Below, piece after piece: positions 57,271-64,000 of a stretch of 64,000 nt of DNA. The notes beneath the pieces are model-generated. The model searched no databases. It was not told the DNA's origin and saw only the letters and a program-made list of their open reading frames with translations. Each line of letters starts with the position of its first letter. Positions within the stretch are counted from its first letter, which is position 1. Location of the stretch: contig OY754336.1 in NCBI GenBank assembly GCA_963573305.1, positions 14,420,699-14,484,698 of the forward strand, in the 5' to 3' direction. The stretch comes from Pyrrhosoma nymphula (Eukaryota; Arthropoda; Insecta; Odonata; Coenagrionidae). A program made the position numbers and the translations under genes.

Positions 57271-60200
57271 CATCATTCGCCGGGAAAGCCTAAAATCATA
57301 CATCAATATTATTTCCGTTTAATCAAATTACAACGTGATTTTTGAAAATTCATGTCCTCCTTACACGAATTTCTATTTGTTACATTGAATCTCTTATTAA
57401 AACAGCGAAGGCACTGATATCCTCATCCTTTTAAATTAGAACACGAAACTTGTGTAGATAGGCTCATGAATTATCAAGCAATAATGGATTTAACATTAAT
57501 CTTTCTCTACATTTAGTGTATGTTACGGCGGATATTTCAGCCTGAATCGAGTAGTTGAAGTAATCCATTGCTATTTCAACGTTTTTGGCGAAATTAGACG
57601 TAGACAGCCTATGCCAAACACCTCTAGTTCTGCTCCATTTCCATGCTTAAAACTAGCATAACTCTTTTTATATTTCAGGCTCCTTATTCCTGTCCTGTCC
57701 GAAAGGTTGCCATCTTGTCGCAGTGCTCATACCGTTAGATTTCTAATTAATCTAACTAATGGGAGAGCCCGGAAGATTTTATTTCGGTCTACATTATGTA
57801 TAACCAAAGTAGTGTTCATCTCACTTGTTTCGTTACCATGAAGTAAGCCAGGTATTTGTATTGCAGATAATTTCTTGTGATGCAATACTTTACCGTTTTT
57901 TTATTTTGGCATCAGTTTAGAATGAAGTTCTATAGAAAACAACAACGTTTGAGAAAAACGAAATTATATATCTCGGAATATTTCTCGTGGGGAGAAATTT
58001 CAAGTGACATTAATGGAACTCCTTCTATTGCTTTCAAATTAATCCGTCCTTTACGTGGCTTTCAGTGAATTCAATACATAAATATAATGATAAGAACCCG
58101 GTTCCTTGGAGAAACATTCTGATTCATTACGCATAAGTTTTTGTTTATAATTTCACCTTGCAGCTTCCTAAAAAGTGCTATATTTGAAAGTAAAAATGCA
58201 CTGAATCCTTTGCAAGAAAGATTACTATTTTGATAACCTTGTAGTCTTTACTTAAGGTTCTCGTATATTTTTCTATTTTTATGCCAAAGACACACAATTC
58301 ATTCGTGATTATGCTAAACACTGTAATCGTGAGTACAAAGTGTGCAATGTTCTTCAATTCTTCTCTAACTTTTCCATTTTTCTTTACCGTATGCTCTACG
58401 GTAAATTTCTCGGTAATTTTTTCTCCCACTTCGGCCTCTTCCATATATTTTATCCTTTGATAAAGAACTTTCTCGATTTCCCCTGCGGAATCGTCTGCGT
58501 ATACTGTGTTAGGATAAGCTCCGTTTTTTTCTTAAGAGTTCTTATGATACTACCAATGAGGATGGAGATCCAGAGCTACCCAGGGGAATAATTTGAGCCA
58601 ATAGCAATATCTGGATTTTAGAATGTCTGAAAATGGTCCCCTCTGCTATAAATTCTACTCTGTGAGTGTATAAAATCTTCCATTCCACTCTCTTCTTGTT
58701 TTGCCATATTTGTTGGGATGTTGTGTCATTCTATTCCTTGAACTCCCTTTCTTTCACCCCGTTCGACCAACCACGTGGAATCTTTTCGTCGATCGTTCCA
58801 TCACGCGATGTTTCATCTTTTTGGTTCTTCAGTGGAGTTATCCCGCGCAGAAAAATACGCCTTGAAATGCGAAATCCACCCTCTCTTTTGGCCAAATTGA
58901 GCAGGATTATGGGGCCAATTTCAAAGCTCATGGAAAGGCCCTTTTCTCCTCATTCAGGGCAGAGAGTATTATTATTATTATTCTCTTTAGTTTTTTATTC
59001 CAAGAATTGAAGTGAAGTTCTCATTTTATAGAAATTGATAATGTGCCTGTACGCTGTCAGAAATGAGCAAACATTTTTACACACCCCATAATTGCATTGC
59101 GTTCATTTCTTTTAACTTGTAACTGTTTATTAAAAAATTAAAGCTTTAAGTTCTGAACCTTGGCGTTTGTCAAAAACTTGATCATGGTTTTAAAAATACT
59201 GCGCTTTTTTAATTTGTCTAATTGTTTTATAAAGACAACCGTTAGTCCTCTTTTGTGTATCTGAAGTAATTGGTTTATTAGTGTTCTCTAAAATGCGGGA
59301 TCAATATGTTACCATAGCTGTATTACGCCAAAACCATCAATTGCTATTATTTTCTTTTTTATAGTGAGATTTTCTCACACCACGGTGAGCCAACTCCATC
59401 TCACATATAATGCAAAGATAGAGTAAAATGTAACTCCGAGGTACTCTCGAAATTTTTTTTAACCAGCGCCAACACGCACATTACTTGCTAATTATTTGAA
59501 ACGTAACGGAAGAATTCAAAATACTGGCATAGTAATAGTAGATAGATGTTAAGTGAATCGAAATTCCCGATCTTCAAAGCAAATCCCACATTTTCGGCTT
59601 GCGCCTTGTTTGAAGACATTAAATAAGGCACCATTATTCGGTCGGCATGAATTTAAATGAGTCTACAAAATTAAGAGGTGATAACTCTGAGGATGTCAGC
59701 CAGGTTACAAGTTTACTTTGTGCGTGAAGTTGCCGAAATAGCCTACATTGTTTACTCTGTTTCTTGCGTCAGCTTATGGATTATTTTAAGGGAGTAGCTC
59801 ATTGTAAACCAGTGTCTACTCACTAGCATACATGCTTTAATCGCCAAGTGGTGTATATTAACGGTGTAAATGAAATTCAGCATCACTATCAATTGCCATC
59901 TACTTCCAACAAAAATAAACTGTTTTCCATAGTCGACCCACTCATCTCACTCCTTTGACCAGCTAGACTCATGTGAATGAGCACGCACTGAGATCTGTGA
60001 TAGGATTCTCATTTGAGCTGGCTCAGCTCACTCTCCACACCGGTCATTTCGGTAGCGTTCAGTTTACCGAACCGAACGCATCTTTAGACCAGTCTGAGTT
60101 CGCCTGGTATAAGTAGCGTATGAGATAGGAATATTTTCAGACAGATTAAGGCTGGATATTTCTCGATCAAACATGTAGTTACGATGTATTTCAACCATAA

Positions 60201-60927
60201 CTTTGGATGGAATATTCTTCATATCATGCGACGAATCGATGATGATGGAACCAAGAAAAGAATAGCCCGCCAGTGTTTTATAAAGAGGATGGGACTAAAG
60301 GAATCAGCGCCATTACAAGGCCGAGTTTACATCGAACTAATTTTTTTTCCCCGCTCGAGGGATGGGTCTGTGAAGCGAATTAATATGCGACCGACTCCAT
60401 GCTAATCTTAACTGCGGCCCTGATTGGTCTCAAAGATAAGACCCGACATCACACTCCAATTGCGGAAGTCCCGACCCCCCTGTGAGTTATGCAGCGTGAC
60501 TCTACATTCGGTCGCGAGCGAACTTCTGATGACAGACAGAATACGAAGGAGGATCTGCAACCAGGAAATGTTGAATGTCAAAATTAAGTTATGGTGGAAT
60601 ATGTGCGGGGGATGCTCGCAAAAATGGTCTTGACCCGGCACTGATCCCACTAAAATTATTAATAGGCCGCAATGCGTAATAGAGCAGCAGTGCATCTTTT
60701 TTAGCTCACTTGTGGCTGATCACTTAGATAATCCGACATTGCACAGTGAAACGAACGACGAGTAATGAACAATAATAACTTCGCCTTGAATTTTAATTCT
60801 TGCTTTAATTATTTGTTAATTAAACTTGTGATATTTGAGCGGTGGTCCGATAGCGATCCCAAGATAATATTATCAGTGGAGGTGGGTTAAAGGAGGGGTG
60901 AATAGCATATTTATCTTTACAAATTTT
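57271..60927. other. Unannotated stretch, ~3.7 kb
   Basis: Mostly AT-rich. A (ATT)n run occurs near 58968. A frame at 60184-60405 faintly resembles LINE connector sequence (IDDDGTKKRIA) but is too weak to annotate. Confidence 0.5.
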
Positions 60928-61235
60928 AAACGATGTGCCGTTGATACAAGTTACATGTAAAGGCCTTTTATCGGGCTTTACTTTGATATTCAACAAATTA
61001 TAATTTAGGCCGCAAACAATATCTACATTCTCAAACACATAATTTGAAATGACATTCTTTACTTAAGTATCTTATTATAGATAGATATAGTAGATAATTA
61101 TGTCAAAATGTCATTTCAAATTATGTGTTTTTAGAATGTATAATTGTTATCGGCCTAAATTATAATTTGTTGAATATCATATTAAATCCTGATAAAAGAC
61201 CTTTAAAGTTAAACCTGTACAATGGCATATCGTTT
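60928..61235. repeat. Inverted repeat with coding-like arms
   Basis: Arms at about 60928-61055 and 61108-61235 are complementary at roughly 75-90% around a ~52-bp AT-rich centre. Each arm, read outward from the centre, encodes a related peptide: GLNYNLLNIKVKPDKRPL on the minus side and GLNYNLLNIILNPDKRPL on the plus side. The protein family is not recognised. Probably two inverted copies of an old mobile element fragment. Confidence 0.7.
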
Positions 61236-61658
61236 CAAGATCAAGTGGTAAAAGTACCTCTATCTTGCATCATAAGTAAAATTTGAGAATTTTGTAAATT
61301 GTTAATGTATTATAGCTCAGCATTGGATGATAAAAATGTTTAGTATATCTGGTTATTTCTATGAGCTCTTTCAGGGTGCCAAGCTTTATTAAAATCAATG
61401 GTGTGGTTGTGAGCAAACTCGCTTTGGCATGGAATGATCCATGGAGGACATATAAAGCGAATAATTGCGTTAGCAAAGGAAGAATTGAAGAAAATGCGGG
61501 AAATGATAAGGGGAAAATCTGAAAAGACATCATCATCATCTGACAAGAGTAATTACCGGTTAAAGGTAGATTATAATGAAAGTGAGAGAAAATCCAACAG
61601 ATTCTTATCACATGCAGTGCCCTATCTACCCCCGGTATTTCTTTCTTTTTATCTCAGC

Positions 61659-61900
61659 TTAATTTCTACCTTTCTTCATTCCGTTCATAAAACCTATTCT
61701 CTTTTTCCCCCTTCCCCGCTTGCCCAACATCCTTCCCTCCATCACGGCCCTCAGCAAACCATCACCCTTCATTAACCCTTCCGGCCACCTACCCTGCCTT
61801 CGCCCAATCTCATCCAGAAGTTTCTTATCCTCAACAACTAGGTCAAGCACTTCCTCATTTGTGTTCCTTTCCGTCCACCGCACCTTCTCCACATTTAGAA
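61659..61900 (-). pseudogene. LINE reverse transcriptase, C-terminal fragment
   Basis: A 77-codon minus frame reads EKVRWTERNTNEEVLDLV, LLDEIGRRQGRW, GLMKGDGLLRAVMEGRM, then GKRGRGKKRIGF. This is the WTxRxTNEEVL...RRxxWxGHxLRxDxLL...EGRxxGKRGRGRxR tail of RTE/Jockey-like LINEs, almost intact except PEGLMKG where WIGHILRG is usual. Only the C-terminus is present. A related reading starts about 100 bp away on the opposite strand. Confidence 0.88.
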
Positions 61901-61995
61901 AATTTAGTTTAGACTCATAGAGGAAGCATTGTGCTGCATTAGCTCAGAAACTTGGTCGTTGCAGGTGAAATAATATGAGGGTCGACTTGAGTCCT

Positions 61996-62190
61996 TCGTA
62001 GATGGTATGGAGAAGGATGGAAAGGATAGGCTACATGGAGACGAAGACGAGTGAGGGAGTCTTATACGGATGTGGTTGGGAAGGCAAAGAGGCTGATAGA
62101 AGAAATGAGGAGAGGGAACAAGTGCCTACAGGAGATTCTGACGGCGGCGTGCTGAAGAGGGTGACTGTGGAAACCCAATTAGGATATTAA
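61996..62190 (+). pseudogene. Diverged LINE C-terminal fragment, opposite orientation
   Basis: The plus frame reads VWRRMERIGYMETKTSEGVL and later DSDGGVLKRVTVE. It aligns with the neighbouring minus-strand fragment: ERIGYMETKTSEGVL against EKVRWTERNTNEEVL, and DGGVLKRVTVE against GDGLLRAVMEG. The canonical WRRMLRISWxxxxTNEEVL is recognisable but eroded. It could be chance, but the ordered matches favour a second old LINE copy placed divergently. Confidence 0.45.
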
Positions 62191-62199
62191 AGCGAAACA

Positions 62200-64000
62200 T
62201 CTCCGTTAGGATCTCATGATCTTGAGTGGTACTGCAGCCACCGCATAAGTGATCTTCAATCTATGGCTCGCGTGGCACCAGGTGGCACGAGAAAGATTTG
62301 TTGGTGGCTCGTCAGGAAAAGGACGATTAAATTAATATGTCCGATATTTTATGACCTTTTTTTGAAAAAACTTTTATGAATATAAATTTTTATCTGTAAT
62401 GCTCTTATTATAATGAATATTAGCTACAATTACTTATATTACTCGTTTGATTATCAAACCAAAGTTATAAAAATCATTTCTATCAAAGCTATGTTAACTA
62501 TTGATTCCCTAAAAAGGTATTTCGACGTGTAATGACCGGTCCCGTACATGTGAACGATACTAAAGAGCTGGAGGGATAAGTACCGTTCCTATTTGCGGGT
62601 CCGTTCATGTCATTGCATGATATCATATTAATACATTATCCTAAATGCATCATTGACCGAAATAAAGGTGAAAACTTATGATTGGTACGAATCGTAATTA
62701 AATTTTATGCAAAATAGGGCACGCGGAGACATTTCTTTTGCCGAACGCTGCACTAGGCCAACACAATCTCAAAAAAAATTTCTTATCTCCCTCCCATCCA
62801 TAATCGTAATGGTTCTGAGGGATCCTTGGACTTCTTGTGTGGTGTGAAGGTAGTTCAGTGGATCCGTCGTGGTGAAGAGGGTGTTTGGCGGGCAAAGGAG
62901 AGGGCAAGACTAGCAATTAATTAAGCGGTGAGTGTGGGGGAGGCCTCGAGAAGGGTGAAAGGGAAAAGGGCTCGTGTTTACAAAATGACTGAGGAGAGAC
63001 GCTGTGTGGAAAGAGTGGGAGGAGAGGCGTTGCCATGGTGTGGTGTTCTTGAGGTACAATCGATATAAGGACGGCTTTTACGAATGTCCGCGAGCAGTAC
63101 GTGTGTACGTTGCCATTTGGATATGAAAGGGCTGACCTACTGGGGGGGGGGAGAGAGATGAAGGGAAGAGGAGGGAACGGCTCGTTTCCTAAGTGCACCG
63201 AAAAAGAAAGCAAGCGAGAAGACGAGAATATTTTCATCCCTTTATTTTATTTCGCTATTTTTCTTAACGACCCGACTCCTTCAGAATTTTTAATGCGGGG
63301 CCTCCTCAGGCCTGCCACTCTGGTTTTCTTGATTCGCGCCGAAACTTATGCGAGATAATACATGGATATACAAAATTATATATGTATGTACACTGGGACG
63401 AACATCTAGCATCTGCCAAGCATAAATTAGTCGCGTTGTGGAAACTCTCAGCGTTCGAGAAATTTGAACGATATTCACTCAATAATGATGTACTAAAAAT
63501 TTATGATATCATGAGATTGATGTCATTTTTTCATATCCGTCTTACTTATAGAAAAACGAGTCCTCCCTCTGATAAAATCTAAGTCCTACCTTACCTTGCG
63601 GAGTAGTTTTCACAAGGAAACTTGAAATTGAGAAAAATAAAAGGCAAAATAGGCAACATATGTGAATTCAAATTATGGGAGGAAATTTATCGTATGTTTT
63701 TTCCCAAAAACGCGCTCTTTACTCAAATAATATTTGTCGCCCGAAGAGGCGACCTTGAGGGTAATTAATCGTGTATCGTACCCAAAATGGAAGTATAGTT
63801 TATCTACTGCATTTACCATTCAAATCCCAGGCAAGTTTAAAACTATCAAAATGAAACTATCTTATGGTTAAGAATAATTGTCTGATAGTTCATCAGGCAA
63901 AAAATAAAAGTAATCGAACTTCACCTATATTTCAAAGTTATGTAATCATGTACCTAAAAATATGTTCCCATAGCGTTACTTGTTCATAAAATATTTTATA
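62200..64000. other. Unannotated stretch to window end
   Basis: No gene recognised. 62900-63230 is GC- and purine-rich on the plus strand with a G run near 63141. Open frames at 62698-63358 and 63382-63582 have no known domain. Confidence 0.45.

Noticed and set aside
60184..60405. LINE connector-like frame (IDDDGTKKRIA...)
   Set aside because: Resemblance limited to about 20 residues and the following residues do not fit.

Overview
The window reads as non-coding, repeat-rich nuclear DNA of an animal, most probably an arthropod. It is AT-rich and full of stop codons. The recognisable protein signatures are decayed transposons: Penelope-like elements, LINEs with RTE/Jockey-type C-termini, a hAT element, a P-type element with a THAP exon, and a Helitron-like repeat, plus several tRNA-headed SINEs. 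The arthropod call rests on this mixture, not on a host gene. I found no host protein-coding gene, rRNA, true tRNA gene or CRISPR array that I can defend. Short open frames elsewhere look like chance.

Layout. 1-4.2 kb: nothing recognised. 4.2-5.6 kb: a LINE fragment, then the 3' part of a Penelope-like element. 6.8-10.2 kb: two inverted copies of a ~260 bp repeat flanking unique DNA. 10.66-10.87 kb: a small foldback element. 11.4-14.55 kb: a SINE, then a hAT element bounded by 8-bp target duplications, with an internal duplication and an embedded SINE. 15.8-16.3 kb: a diverged tandem repeat. 16.3-25.3 kb: sparse, with an inverted repeat, a SINE and a LINE fragment. 25.3-26.4 kb: three near-identical 336-bp tandem copies abutting a Penelope GIY-YIG fragment. 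26.7-37.4 kb: three copies of a ~430 bp unclassified repeat, SINEs, hairpins, a MITE-like element and a LINE fragment. 40.0-42.3 kb: two LINE fragments and a SINE. 44.3-48.5 kb: a Helitron-like repeat split by a 3.2 kb P-type element. 49.9-53.8 kb: SINE-like sequences and tandem arrays. 56.7-57.3 kb: a palindrome of Penelope 3' ends. 60.9-62.2 kb: two further inverted pairs with coding-like arms.

The pieces do not form a pathway; they are successive insertions. The best candidate for a second look is the P-type element at 44460-47636. It has 31-bp terminal inverted repeats, a THAP zinc-finger exon with a clean splice donor, a downstream coiled-coil segment, and no catalytic domain that I can see. 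That layout recalls the deleted P elements of Drosophila that encode repressors. A second theme is a stem flanked by CTGANGA and GAAAC, seen next to Penelope-type 3' ends and elsewhere, which resembles a hammerhead ribozyme core with an extra base.

Limits: everything was read by eye. Identities, boundaries and family names should be confirmed by BLASTX, RepeatMasker/Dfam and Infernal searches.
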